Source: Acidobacteriota bacterium (GTDB lineage Bacteria; Acidobacteriota; Blastocatellia; Pyrinomonadales; Pyrinomonadaceae). Taken from it: 64,000 nucleotides of DNA. This document shows positions 1 to 8,293 of this stretch, piece by piece. The translations under genes and the position numbers were made by a program. Numbering within the stretch: position 1 is the stretch's first letter; each line of letters starts with the position of its first letter. The notes beneath the pieces are model-generated. The model did not search any database. It was given only the letters and a program-made list of their open reading frames with translations, and was not told the DNA's origin. The stretch spans positions 248,001 to 312,000 of the forward strand of contig JADKBM010000016.1 of NCBI GenBank assembly GCA_016715115.1, given 5' to 3'.

Positions 1-327
1 AGCCCAAAACTAATACCCAAATCGAGGAGTAAGTTGACTGTTCAACTCCATCAAGCCCGTTATCAAGGCCGTCGGCGAATTCAGCCGGATTCGCGAATCC
101 TCCGCTGCTGTACATCGTCGGATCCTGATAGACGCTCGGATCGATCAACCCCGAAGGATCAGTACGATTGAGCGGCCCGTTGCCGACATACCCGTAAAGA
201 TTGAAATCACCGCCGGCGAAGCCGATCGGGTCTTCGGAGATGAACGGTCCGAGATTGCCGTCGTACCAGCGGGCGCGGTAGTAATGAAGTCCCGTGAAAT
301 CATCGTACTCACGGCACGTTTTGCCAA
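1..327 (-). pseudogene. Rhs core cassette with start of a tip, runs off window
   Basis: Reverse-strand translation gives the array 1 core (REYDDFTGLHYYRARWYDG, then ISEDPIGFAGG and LYGYVGNGPL) followed by a divergent tip beginning at the DPSGL junction. It starts about 30 bp after the stop of the neighbouring immunity gene, with no start codon and a corrupted GKTC in place of KFTG. This is the usual form of an orphan Rhs C-terminal cassette. The tip continues beyond position 1, so its activity cannot be judged. Confidence 0.75.
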
Positions 328-355
328 ATGACAGAACTGTCTCTATCTCAGGCGC

Positions 356-622
356 TTATCTATATCGAAATGGGATATTCTCAAGCTGTTGTTCCAAAAT
401 CCAGTCATTCGGCATGACTTTGCTGTTCCACCATTTTGCCCCCGATTCTATCCACAACGCACGGTTTTTCTGAATTGCAGCAATCGAAGAGTCCTCGTAT
501 CCGAATTCTGATCCGCAGCAATCGCAAATGTCGTGACTCGGATCCTCTCCGCTTTCGCCCCAAGGCATATCAGGCTGGGCCAAACCACATACTCTGCAAA
601 TGAATAATTCGTTACTGGTCAT
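356..622 (-). CDS. small zinc-ribbon-like putative Rhs immunity protein
   Basis: An 88-residue cytosolic protein with two Cys pairs (CRVCG near the N-terminus, CDCCG about 25 residues later), so probably a metal-binding knuckle. The second half has conserved aromatic residues (FGYEDSS, ALWIESGAKWW). It has no signal peptide or membrane segment. I chose the ATG at 622 rather than the longer start at 652. The sequence GGAG lies 7 nt upstream of 622, and this start overlaps the upstream toxin by only 11 nt, suggesting translational coupling. Position directly after a Rhs tip makes it the cognate immunity protein by context; the family is not firmly recognised. Confidence 0.65.
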   Translation of the reverse strand: MTSNELFICRVCGLAQPDMPWGESGEDPSHDICDCCGSEFGYEDSSIAAIQKNRALWIESGAKWWNSKVMPNDWILEQQLENIPFRYR

Positions 623-1439
623 AAAAATACTCCAGGTTGGTTTTCCTGCCATGAACTGCTGGATCCGGCCGAAAGAACGTACTCGGTATCCCGTTTCTTT
701 CTACCCCGAACAAATCAGAAGTAGGATCAAAAAGAACTCGGTCGCCGTTTGGTCTAACCTTTGATAGCGTTGTTGGCGGTGGACTGTCAAAAAAATTCCT
801 GGCGCCACCGACATACTCGAGTGAGTTCTGATATTCGGGAAGATTGTCCTTGTGCTTTTTCCAGTGTTCGAATGCATTTCCGACACTATCTAATCCTTTC
901 TTTGGATTGGCATTCCAGATCTTGTTTGTTCGATTACAAATCTTAACAATACCGGCCCCGGCTCCCACAAAAGGCAACATTGCGGGAAGGCTCATCGATG
1001 CACCATAATAGTCGCCACGCAACAAGCTAATAACTCCGTCGACCGCATCGAATGGCTCCCCGACTATCGGGGTACTGCCGGCAACAGCTAGACGAAGCTG
1101 CAAATCATCGAGAATCTCATCTGTTGTCCGATTTTGCGGTTCTTGGTTGGCGAACCGCTCCATCATTGCGTATTCATCGAGACCAAACGGATCAGAGTAA
1201 CTCACAGGCTTGTTCCGTACATACCCGTACAAATTAACTTCGCCGCCGGCAAATCCGATCGGGTCTTCGGAGATGAATCTTCCCAGATTACCGTCGTACC
1301 ATCGCGCACGATAGTAATGAAGACCGGTGAAATCATCGAACTCGCGGCCGGTGAACTTGTATCTTGTCGCAAGATTGCCGGTCACCCAATTTGCGATTTG
1401 CGACTGCCGATTTGCGATTTCGGGCGCGGCGATCCACAT
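612..1439 (-). CDS. Rhs core cassette with BECR-like RNase tip
   Basis: Orphan Rhs C-terminal module of 275 aa. Residues 20-88 are the Rhs core (KFTGREFDD, LHYYRARWYDG, ISEDPIGFAGG). Residues 89-168 are a pre-toxin region ending in a hydrophobic stretch (LPAMLPFVGAGAGIVKI). Residues 170-275 are the tip: H192 and H196 (AFEHWKKHKDNLPEY), then NGDRVLFDP, LFGVERNGIPSTFFRP. This pattern resembles tips of the BECR superfamily (barnase-EndoU-ColicinE5/D-RelE fold RNases), an inference from motif style. The N-terminal ~25 residues are encoded by heptanucleotide repeats that replace the usual DHLGST segment in frame. The core frame stays open back to about 1505. No full Rhs N-terminus is attached, so it is probably silent unless recombined. 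Confidence 0.7.
   Translation of the reverse strand: MWIAAPEIANRQSQIANWVTGNLATRYKFTGREFDDFTGLHYYRARWYDGNLGRFISEDPIGFAGGEVNLYGYVRNKPVSYSDPFGLDEYAMMERFANQEPQNRTTDEILDDLQLRLAVAGSTPIVGEPFDAVDGVISLLRGDYYGASMSLPAMLPFVGAGAGIVKICNRTNKIWNANPKKGLDSVGNAFEHWKKHKDNLPEYQNSLEYVGGARNFFDSPPPTTLSKVRPNGDRVLFDPTSDLFGVERNGIPSTFFRPDPAVHGRKTNLEYFYDQ
1385..1432. repeat. heptanucleotide repeat tract inside a Rhs core
   Basis: Degenerate 7-bp units of the type GATTTGC (atttgcgatttgcgactgc and similar) lie within the coding frame of the Rhs cassette. They replace the core segment found in the sister cassettes. The tract encodes EIANRQSQIANW on the minus strand. Confidence 0.7.
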
Positions 1440-1584
1440 TCTGAAATCGCCAATCCGAAATGCGTTGGTGCCGTCGATGTACTTCGTCAGAGATCCCGAA
1501 TTGTCGGACTCACGGCCGAGCCTGAAAGGCTCGCAGGAAATAGCGTCGGGAGAATCCCGACGAAATCATCGCTAACCGTTCGCC

Positions 1585-1709
1585 GTCCCTGAAGGGGACG
1601 CAGGACAGCAGTTTGTACTCCTGCGTCCCTTTCAGGGACTCCAAATCATCTTCTGAAATCCTGCCGTCGTGATGCTCCCGACGCTATTGCCTTTGTCCCT
1701 TTCAGGGAC
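1585..1709. repeat. REP-like palindromes, GTCCCT-GAA-AGGGAC family
   Basis: A 21-bp arm at 1585-1605 pairs with 1619-1639 (20 of 21 positions), with a 13-nt loop. Each arm is itself a 6-3-6 palindrome (GTCCCTGAAGGGGAC, GTCCCTTTCAGGGAC). A third single copy lies at 1695-1709. This is non-coding, between the immunity gene ending at 1798 and the next core. It has the look of a REP/BIME element; no RAYT transposase is seen nearby. Confidence 0.7.
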
Positions 1710-1797
1710 GGTAGAACTTGTCTCGTTTCCATTCGCGCTACGCTCAGGGAAACGATCCAGCAAGAATTATGTCTGAAATTCCGGCAATTCCAAACGG

Positions 1798-2247
1798 CTA
1801 ACCCAAAACCTTTTCAACATCCGCCTTCAACAATTCGATATTTGTGTCGAGCTTCTTTTTCCTTACAACTTCCGCCAAAAGATCGAGTTTTTGAAGTATG
1901 GACACTTTAAGAAATTCGAACCGTTCGGTTTCCGACTTGCTGAAGAAGTTCTCATCGTTGACGATTATCGGAATTCCGATGGATTTTTCCTTTATGCGGT
2001 ACGGTTCGATTTCCTTCGTTTTTAGAAGTTCGGTCGATGTTGGTTTGACATGGAACTGGAATAGCGCCAGTTCCAAATCTTCTCCATATTTCGCGTATTT
2101 CAGCTCTGTCCACCTGTTACTGAAGCCGTTCTCACCCCAAATATAAGGCCTGAATGTGCCCGCCAGTTCCAAGAATTCCTGCTCCGACAAATTCGGATCG
2201 AATCCAACTTTCAGGAAACAACCGAAGATATTTTCTATGTCACGCAT
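1798..2247 (-). CDS. putative immunity protein, paralogue 2
   Basis: A 149-aa cytosolic protein, second of a tandem pair of paralogues after a Rhs tip. Its C-terminal ~85 residues are nearly identical to those of the gene at 2315-2743 (shared IGIPIIVNDENFFSKSE, then ERFEFLK, QKLDLLAEVV, KKKLDTNI). The N-terminal halves differ more but share the GCF and Y(V/I)WGEN motifs. No signal peptide is present. Doubling of immunity genes behind one toxin is common in Rhs loci and can extend protection to related toxins. The family name is not recognised. Confidence 0.65.
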   Translation of the reverse strand: MRDIENIFGCFLKVGFDPNLSEQEFLELAGTFRPYIWGENGFSNRWTELKYAKYGEDLELALFQFHVKPTSTELLKTKEIEPYRIKEKSIGIPIIVNDENFFSKSETERFEFLKVSILQKLDLLAEVVRKKKLDTNIELLKADVEKVLG

Positions 2248-2314
2248 ATCACGCTTACTTCAACGACGGGTGAAGCAGGTTGGCTCCAGATGCCCAAATC
2301 TCGAAGAAACCGAG

Positions 2315-2743
2315 TTACGCTGACAGTACCCGTTCAACATCCTCCTTCAACGATTGGATATTTGTGTCGAGTTTCTTCTTTTTGACAACTTCCGCCAAAA
2401 GATCTAGTTTTTGAAGTATCGATTGTTTGAGGAATTCGAACCGTTCCGCCTCCGACTTGCTGAAAAAGTTCTCATCGTTGACGATTATCGGGATTCCGAT
2501 GGATTTTTCCTTTTTTCGATAACCTTCAATTTCTTTCAGCTGTTGCCGCAAATATGGAATTGGATTCACATAAAACTGGAGCAGGATCAGCTCCATATCA
2601 TTTCCGTAGGTTTCGTTCATCAGCACACTCAATCGTTCGGAAATACTATTTTCGCCCCAGACATATGAAGTAAACAATGGTCCCGATCCATCTTTTCTGA
2701 AGGATGAAACAAAACATCCAAGAATACTCTTCGTTTCGCGCAT
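2315..2743 (-). CDS. putative immunity protein, paralogue 1
   Basis: A 142-aa cytosolic protein starting 3 bp after the Rhs tip stop codon at 2747, so probably translationally coupled and the cognate immunity protein of that tip. It contains TSYVWGEN, a charged central region, and the conserved IGIPIIVNDENFFSKSE block followed by an amphipathic Lys-rich C-terminal helix. It is a paralogue of the next gene downstream (1798-2247). No enzymatic motif is seen. Confidence 0.7.
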   Translation of the reverse strand: MRETKSILGCFVSSFRKDGSGPLFTSYVWGENSISERLSVLMNETYGNDMELILLQFYVNPIPYLRQQLKEIEGYRKKEKSIGIPIIVNDENFFSKSEAERFEFLKQSILQKLDLLAEVVKKKKLDTNIQSLKEDVERVLSA

Positions 2744-2746
2744 AAC

Positions 2747-3559
2747 TCACCGCTTAATGTATCTTTCTCGATTCAGTGGACCCGGAGTCGTCATATTTTC
2801 ACCATATTCCCAATTCAGCGCTTCACGCCGATTTGGAAATTGGTCTTCGATAATCATCTGTTTATCGTTCATCCACCACCTTGTGTATCTTCTCTCAGGA
2901 ACAGGGTTCGACGTAATTCCGTTCTTCAGGAAAGTGCCGTCTGTGCTGTACAGTTTATATCCCCAAGTGGGCCTAAGACTATTAGCGGAATTCCCGTGAA
3001 TCCTGCACGCTTCCGCCGGCGTGAGGGGAGTCCAAGACTCATTGGCTACTTCCGTGGCGGACTTTCCAAAAGGATTGAGCGGTCCGTTCACAAACGGGTT
3101 CGATTCCAGTTCCGACGTGTAAATGCCGATCGGCAGTCCGATTGCTCCGCCAATGACCAGACCGGCGCCTACAGTGCCTGCCACCGGGGCGGCCCCGGCC
3201 GCCGAGACTGAGGTTCCGCCGTAGGCCACGACGCTTCCTAATCCACCGACTCCGCCCGCGGCGCCCACTCTCGCTCCCGTGCTTGAGTTGGCAATTATTT
3301 CCTCAAGGAGTCTTGCGTTACGCAACGCTTCCGACCCGGTTGTCGCGATCACCTGTTCAAGAAGCGGCGAAATCTGAGTTATCGTCTGAGTAACGGCAAG
3401 TACTTCATTTCCGGTTAGCCCGCTCGGATCAACCGCACCAAGCGGCCCGTTGCCGACATACCCATACAAATTAACATCGCCGGCGGCAAAGCCGATCGGG
3501 TCTTCGGAGATGAATCTTCCCAAATTGCCGTCGTACCAACGGGCGCGGTAGTAGTGCAA
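2747..3559 (-). CDS. Rhs core cassette with possible GIY-YIG-like tip
   Basis: Core residues 1-48 (HYYRARWYDGNLGRFISEDP). Residues 50-150 are an Ala/Gly-rich pre-toxin with a hydrophobic stretch (VGAGLVIGGAIGLPIGIY). The tip is residues 199-270: YKLYSTDGTFLKNGITSNP, then RRYTRWW, R244-R245 and GPLNRE. The Y...GIT...R order is reminiscent of GIY-YIG-type nucleases, but this is tentative. The listed start is a TTG inside the core. The same frame continues upstream without a stop to about 3840 and contains more core (KYINGPGVDNKLR, ADHLGSTNALTD). No ATG with a ribosome binding site is visible. It is likely a silent cassette used by recombination. Confidence 0.65.
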   Translation of the reverse strand: MHYYRARWYDGNLGRFISEDPIGFAAGDVNLYGYVGNGPLGAVDPSGLTGNEVLAVTQTITQISPLLEQVIATTGSEALRNARLLEEIIANSSTGARVGAAGGVGGLGSVVAYGGTSVSAAGAAPVAGTVGAGLVIGGAIGLPIGIYTSELESNPFVNGPLNPFGKSATEVANESWTPLTPAEACRIHGNSANSLRPTWGYKLYSTDGTFLKNGITSNPVPERRYTRWWMNDKQMIIEDQFPNRREALNWEYGENMTTPGPLNRERYIKR

Positions 3560-3840
3560 TCCGGTGAAATCATCATACTCGCGGCCGGTGAATTTGTATC
3601 TCGTCGCAAGATTGCCGCTTGCGTTGCCGAATGAATCGTATGACGCTGACGACGTGACGTTTCCGGAACTGTCAGTCAGCGCGTTTGTTGACCCGAGATG
3701 ATCGGCGATGAAATACCTGACATCGCTGCCGGTCTGCTTCCGGAGTTTGTTGTCGACGCCCGGGCCGTTGATGTATTTGGTCAGCGTCCCCGAACTGTCG
3801 GACTCACGGTTTGGAAATATCGTGATCGCCGCATCAATTC

Positions 3841-3890
3841 AAAATGATAATGGAGACCGGTGAAATCATCGTTGTCACGGTCGGTGATGG
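3841..3890 (-). pseudogene. Rhs core remnant
   Basis: A short stretch encoding a corrupted KFTGREYDDFTGLHYY (read as TDRDNDDFTGLHYH) directly after the immunity gene at 3937 and before the next core. It is a recombination scar and is not coding as it stands. Confidence 0.6.
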
Positions 3891-3936
3891 CATTCAGTCT
3901 TCAAGTTGCTTTTTCGAGAGTCGCTCAACCCGGTGA

Positions 3937-4341
3937 TTATAAGATACCTAAGTCGAACTTTGGCACATATCCTCCAGTTCGCGGAAGAGAGATTTTCGAG
4001 CTGATTATATCCTTCTTGAGCTGTTCATAACCCGTCTCGATGTCCGTCGACTCTTCTATTTTTGGCCGGATTCCTGTTTTCGTGTGATTGATCCAACTCG
4101 AGAGTGGTTTATTAAGGTACTGTTCAATGCTATTTATCGCTTCATCGAGCGACGAAAACGTACAACAAAATTCGTATCCACTTTCATCCTCGCCTACATC
4201 TATGCCGACAAACTCTATACACACCCGATTTCTCGGATAGAAAATCACTCTTCTTACAAATCCCGAGTATTGTGGTGTCGAGATAATGTCTACACAAACA
4301 GACCCATTCGCAGTATATCTGCTAACTTCATCAAACGTCAT
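3937..4341 (-). CDS. orphan putative immunity protein
   Basis: A 134-aa cytosolic acidic protein, noticeably more AT-rich than the flanking cores. It has no recognised domain; visible features are a Phe/Tyr-rich middle (YEFCCTFSSLDEAINSIEQYL) and a conserved-looking tail GGYVPKFDLGIL. It is preceded by a toxin scar (4347-4476) in which only the last residues of a tip survive, and followed by a core remnant. The most economical reading is an immunity gene retained after loss of its toxin. The start ATG follows the scar's stop codon by 5 bp. Confidence 0.65.
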   Translation of the reverse strand: MTFDEVSRYTANGSVCVDIISTPQYSGFVRRVIFYPRNRVCIEFVGIDVGEDESGYEFCCTFSSLDEAINSIEQYLNKPLSSWINHTKTGIRPKIEESTDIETGYEQLKKDIISSKISLPRTGGYVPKFDLGIL

Positions 4342-4346
4342 AATTC

Positions 4347-4476
4347 TTAGTTCCCGCCGATTATGATCGACGCCTTCGTGTCATCGTGAAATCGAATGAT
4401 GTTGTAATGCGGATTAAGGGCGTTGTTCCCGAATCGTCCGTCAGCGCGTTTGTTGACCCGAGATGATCGGCAACGA
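4347..4476 (-). pseudogene. deleted Rhs cassette: core start joined to toxin tail
   Basis: The minus strand reads ADHLGSTNALTDDSG (the array 1 core). After a frame change it reads a plausible toxin C-terminus (NPHYNIIRFHDDTKASIIIGGN, split here as NPHYNIIRF and HDDTKASIIIGGN) ending in TAA at 4349. The central core and almost all of the tip are missing. It lies immediately before the orphan immunity gene 3937-4341 and explains how that gene lost its toxin. Confidence 0.55.
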
Positions 4477-4485
4477 TAGATCAAG

Positions 4486-4965
4486 TTAGACACAAGCTGC
4501 AATCAGTCGTGAGAGTAGACCCGACATCGACTTGTAGCCGTGAGCGCAATCCTTCTCAAGGCCTATTACTTGCTCGGTCGTTGCCTTTGTTTCAATCGAT
4601 AATCCATTAGGGTTATCATCAGGATATTCAACAAGAAAGAGCATCCCCATTATCGGCTCCTGTCGATAAAAAACGGGCATCTTCCATTCATCCCGATTCC
4701 AGTCGTGAGGCTTGCCGATTACCGGCCATTCTCCGTTTACCAAACCAAGATCGCCGAATATCTGAACCGTGATCGCATCGGACGGCCTGAAGGTGGCAAG
4801 TTCCTTGAGCATTGGAACGTCCGCGAAATGATTCGCGAAAAAATAGCCCAAAAGCGCCCGGCCCCGAGGCGCCATTCGTGCAACAACCCCGATTCCGAAT
4901 CCTCCCTGTTTCAAGGGAACCGCGAAATAGCTTCCTTCTTCGTAATTGATCTTCCATCGTGCCAT
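4486..4965 (-). CDS. Imm26-like immunity protein
   Basis: A 159-aa cytosolic protein whose N-terminus (YEEGSYFAVPLKQGGFGIG, then VVAR and ALLGYFF) matches the style of the Imm26 family of polymorphic-toxin immunity proteins. This assignment is from memory of the family and not from a search. It starts 36 bp after the GIY-YIG-like tip stop at 5002 and is its likely cognate immunity protein. No signal peptide is present, as expected for protection against a cytosolic nuclease. Confidence 0.65.
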   Translation of the reverse strand: MARWKINYEEGSYFAVPLKQGGFGIGVVARMAPRGRALLGYFFANHFADVPMLKELATFRPSDAITVQIFGDLGLVNGEWPVIGKPHDWNRDEWKMPVFYRQEPIMGMLFLVEYPDDNPNGLSIETKATTEQVIGLEKDCAHGYKSMSGLLSRLIAACV

Positions 4966-5001
4966 AGCTTCAGTCTCGTTCGTCCGATTTCATTGATTAA
5001 T

Positions 5002-5712
5002 CTATCGCCGGTTTAGCTCTTTCAAAAAGTCATCTGCTGCGTCGAGATAATGCTGCTTTTTTTTGTTCCGATCCGAGATTGGTCTGATTTTGTCCAACGG
5101 AGCATTCGACAAATTGTAAACGTAGTGTTCCAGACCCCGCTGTTGTCCGTAGTCATCCGTCTTAAACACTGGTTCGAAACCAAATTGACCAAGCGCCGGG
5201 TCTCGCAAGTGCTCGCCCCTACGTCTTGCAAGATCATTGGTGTGCCCGGTCCTCATTATTTGCCCGGTATCTGTATCGACCAATCGATAGACACCGCCGC
5301 GAGGGATCGCGTTATCTGCTCGACTGCAAATCTTCAGGACTCCGGCGCCGGTTCCCAAAAAGGGCACCATTGACGGAATGCTCATTCCCGCGCCGTAATA
5401 ATCGCCGCGAAAGAGGCTTATCATTCCGTCTATCAGATCAAGCGGTTCTCCGAAAAACGGAGTGTTGCCGGCCGTCGCAAGACGAAACTGTAGGTCGTCA
5501 AGAATCTCATCCGTCGATCGATTCGTCGATTCCTGATTCGCGAACCGCTCCATCATCGCGTATTCATCGAGACCGAACGGATCAGAGTGACTTACAGGCT
5601 TGTTCCGTACATACCCGTACAAATTCACATCGCCACCAGCAAAGCCGATCGGGTCTTCGGAGATGAATCTGCCGAGATTGCCGTCGTACCAGCGGGCGCG
5701 GTAGTAGTGCAA
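5002..5712 (-). CDS. Rhs core cassette with GIY-YIG-like nuclease tip
   Basis: Core residues 1-48. The pre-toxin (49-128) is nearly identical to that of the 612-1439 cassette and ends in a hydrophobic stretch (IPSMVPFLGTGAGVLKI). The tip covers residues 135-236. It fits the GIY-YIG order: VYR (141-143), RTG (154-156) as the second motif, R163-R165, H168, and the GLEH glutamate at 195. GIY-YIG enzymes cut nucleic acid with a Tyr/Arg/Glu centre, so a cytosolic DNase is inferred. The frame is open upstream to about 5853 (core from about 5832: LTDSSGNVTSSASYDSFG) with no ATG; the listed TTG start is internal. Immunity gene 4486-4965 follows. Confidence 0.7.
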   Translation of the reverse strand: MHYYRARWYDGNLGRFISEDPIGFAGGDVNLYGYVRNKPVSHSDPFGLDEYAMMERFANQESTNRSTDEILDDLQFRLATAGNTPFFGEPLDLIDGMISLFRGDYYGAGMSIPSMVPFLGTGAGVLKICSRADNAIPRGGVYRLVDTDTGQIMRTGHTNDLARRRGEHLRDPALGQFGFEPVFKTDDYGQQRGLEHYVYNLSNAPLDKIRPISDRNKKKQHYLDAADDFLKELNRR

Positions 5713-5912
5713 TCCGGTGAAATCATCGTACTCGCGGCCGGTGAACTTGTATCTCGTCGCAAGGTTGCCGGTCGCGTTGCCGAATGAATCGTACGACGCC
5801 GATGACGTGACGTTTCCGGAACTGTCAGTTAGAGGATGACTCGCAACGGAAAATCAGATGTTAACTTCGGTCTTGAATAAACCTTTGAAATCCCCGCGTT
5901 TCGATAAGTCCC

Positions 5913-6398
5913 TTAGCCGTTTGTCAATGACTCATCGAATGGATGCCACGCAAATTGGATATCTGAGCACTCAATTCGCCATTGGTCGCCGTAAACAAAT
6001 CGGATCTCGTGAACGACTGATCCATCATCGGAAAGCCCGATTTCATCGACGGCCCAGTCACTGTGAGTCTTCGTCTCAAACTGATTGCTTCGGAGCGAAA
6101 TCTGATAACTCGAAACCATCTTGTAATCAAAAACCAACTCGCCGTCGTGAAATGCTCCGAACAATCTCAATCGGATCGCGATCTGCCCATTCTCTTCGGT
6201 TACCGAAACGGATCCGACCGAAGAATCATGCGGGCAACGGTGATCGCTCGCGTCGTAATACCAGTCAGAAATCGCAAATTTGCGAACCCCTTCCGGTAGC
6301 CGATCGGCAACTTCATTCAGCGAACGACGGTACTCGTCAAATAATCGCCGCCACACAGAGGCCGTAACCTGAGGCGCGGATGAGTCCAGATAGCGCAT
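5913..6398 (-). CDS. putative immunity protein
   Basis: A 161-aa cytosolic acidic protein starting 1 bp after the stop of the truncated Rhs gene at 6400. GAGGAG of the Rhs 3' end serves as its ribosome binding site. Beta-rich with many Trp/Tyr residues (ISDWYYDASDHRCPHDSS, VFDYKMVSSYQI, RFVYGDQWRIECSDIQFAW). No known domain is recognised. Role inferred from position only. It is followed within about 80 bp by the next core copy. Confidence 0.65.
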   Translation of the reverse strand: MRYLDSSAPQVTASVWRRLFDEYRRSLNEVADRLPEGVRKFAISDWYYDASDHRCPHDSSVGSVSVTEENGQIAIRLRLFGAFHDGELVFDYKMVSSYQISLRSNQFETKTHSDWAVDEIGLSDDGSVVHEIRFVYGDQWRIECSDIQFAWHPFDESLTNG

Positions 6399-6399
6399 T

Positions 6400-7950
6400 T
6401 CAATAGATCTCCTCGATGTAACTTGGATTTGGCAACAACCCCAAGGGCGTCATGATGTACCGGTAGTTTCGGTTATCTTCAGCGAATTGTTCTCCAAATG
6501 TTCGACCGCATGATTCCGCCCTAAAATAAGTCCCATAGTCAATTAATAGACCCTCAACTATTCCAAGATACAACACGGTTCGCCCCATCGTTCCAAAGAT
6601 CGATCGCCCTGGGAACAAGTACCTGCCGCCTTGAATATTTGCTGAACCCTTCGGAGGAATCAACTCGTATTGACGTAGAACGTCCACGTTCAAACCATTT
6701 AACTTGTTAAGTACGGGTTGAGGAAGTCCTTCGGGCGGAACCGACGGAAAGCCATGTTTCGCGATCCAGCCGTTCCGGCCATTAACAATGCCGACCTCCG
6801 CCTGAGCACCGATTCGATTTACCTTAGGCGAATAGACGTGAATCTCGAAGCCCTCCGGACCGTTGAAGCGATCGATACGGGCGCGGTATCCCATTCCTAA
6901 GTCGTGCGGGGCTAATTTGAGTAATGCATCATCAGAAATTGTTCCGAAAGGATCAACCGCACCAAGCGGCCCGTTTCCGACATACCCATACAAATTCACA
7001 TCGCCGCCCGCAAACCCGATCGGGTCTTCGGAGATGAACCGTCCCAGATTGCCGTCGTACCAGCGGGCCCGGTAGTAATGAAGTCCGGTGAAATCATCGT
7101 ACTCGCGGCCGGTGAACTTGTACCGGGTCGCAAGGTTGCCGGTTGCATTGCCGAATGAATCGTAGGCCGCGGACGACGTGACATTTCCGGAAGCGTCGGT
7201 CAGCGCGTTTGTTGACCCCAGATGATCGGCGATGAAGTACCTGACATCGCTGCCGGTCTGCATCCGGAGCTTGTTGTCGATTCCGGGGCCGTTGATGTAT
7301 TTCGTCAGTGTCCCCGAATTGTCGTCGGCGATGACATCCGCGCCGTCGTGGATGAACTTCGTGTTCTCTTTCCCGCCGACGATGAACCGCTGAATCCTGC
7401 GTCCGAGAGCGTCGTATTTGTAACGCACCGTTTGCTTTCTGGTCGATGCCGAAACCAACCGGTTGTCGAAATCCCACTGATAGCGCCAGAGCTCTTTGCC
7501 CTCAGCCTTCATCCGGATATTGCCGTTTTGATCGTATACGTAACCGGCTGTATCGGTTGAGCTTACCCGATTGAACTGGCCTGACTCATAACCGTAGTTC
7601 GCGCTCCGGTGCGAGCTTGTCCGGTTGCCGACCTTGTCGAAATCATAGGATTCGGCCGGTTCAGTCGGACTCGTCATTCCGGTCAGCCGATTGACGAAAT
7701 CGTACGAGAAATTCCGGACCCTGCCCGGTTCGGTTACGCTTTCGATCTGGTTCGCGTTGTTGTATTCGTACTGTCTGTCAAAGAGCGTCGCCGTCTGGCT
7801 CGTGTCCTTCAGCCGCTTCAGCCGGCTCATTCTGTCGAACGTGTAAGTTGTAGTGACACCGTTCGGAAAAGTCCTCGTTTCCGGCCGGTTCGCGTTGTCG
7901 TAGGTGAACCCGATCGTTGTCGAATCAGCCGGATTGACAATGTTCGTCAA
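6400..7950 (-). CDS. truncated Rhs protein: YD repeats, core and tip
   Basis: The longest Rhs piece in array 1 (516 aa as listed; the frame is open from 8187). Several YD repeats are visible (YDNANRPETRTFPNG, FDRMSRLKRL, YDFVNRLTGMTSP, YDQNGNIRMK, WDFDNRLVSAS, YKYDALGRRIQ). They lead to the core (ADHLGSTNALTD, KFTGREYDDFTG, ISEDPIGFAGG, DPFG at about 335). The remaining ~180 residues are a tip with FEIHVYSPKVNRIGAQ and GWIAKHGF and a hydrophobic segment (GRTVLYLGIVEGLLIDYG); its activity is unknown. The N-terminal secretion part and most YD repeats are absent: the frame closes at a stop at 8188-8190, 104 bp from ino1. It is therefore a broken gene or donor cassette. Confidence 0.75.
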   Translation of the reverse strand: MTNIVNPADSTTIGFTYDNANRPETRTFPNGVTTTYTFDRMSRLKRLKDTSQTATLFDRQYEYNNANQIESVTEPGRVRNFSYDFVNRLTGMTSPTEPAESYDFDKVGNRTSSHRSANYGYESGQFNRVSSTDTAGYVYDQNGNIRMKAEGKELWRYQWDFDNRLVSASTRKQTVRYKYDALGRRIQRFIVGGKENTKFIHDGADVIADDNSGTLTKYINGPGIDNKLRMQTGSDVRYFIADHLGSTNALTDASGNVTSSAAYDSFGNATGNLATRYKFTGREYDDFTGLHYYRARWYDGNLGRFISEDPIGFAGGDVNLYGYVGNGPLGAVDPFGTISDDALLKLAPHDLGMGYRARIDRFNGPEGFEIHVYSPKVNRIGAQAEVGIVNGRNGWIAKHGFPSVPPEGLPQPVLNKLNGLNVDVLRQYELIPPKGSANIQGGRYLFPGRSIFGTMGRTVLYLGIVEGLLIDYGTYFRAESCGRTFGEQFAEDNRNYRYIMTPLGLLPNPSYIEEIY

Positions 7951-8293
7951 ACGCCCGGCATCGTCAAAATTATACTGCGCGTGGACCGATCCGTCGAGAA
8001 TTAATTCAAGCCTGTTTAACGTCGGGCTGGAAAGATGATTGTAGCCGACCGTGTGTCCGAAAACGTCGGTGGTATTGAGTAGTCGGTTGCGATTGTCGTA
8101 ATTGAACGAAACCGTCCCGTTCTCGTTGGTCGCGGTCTTCAGCTGCGAGATCTTACATAGCGTCAGGAAAACGCTGATTTCTGGTGATCACGGCACTGCA
8201 TCCCAGAATCAACCGCAACTTCAGGAACATCGTCTTGTTTGCCTTAACAATTCTGTAAAGTTATCATTCTTACATAGTTTACGGAGCAAACAA

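Noticed and set aside
8102..8293. N-terminal extension of inositol-phosphate synthase
   Set aside because: Antisense to the Rhs gene; the TTG at 8294 has a ribosome binding site and matches family length.
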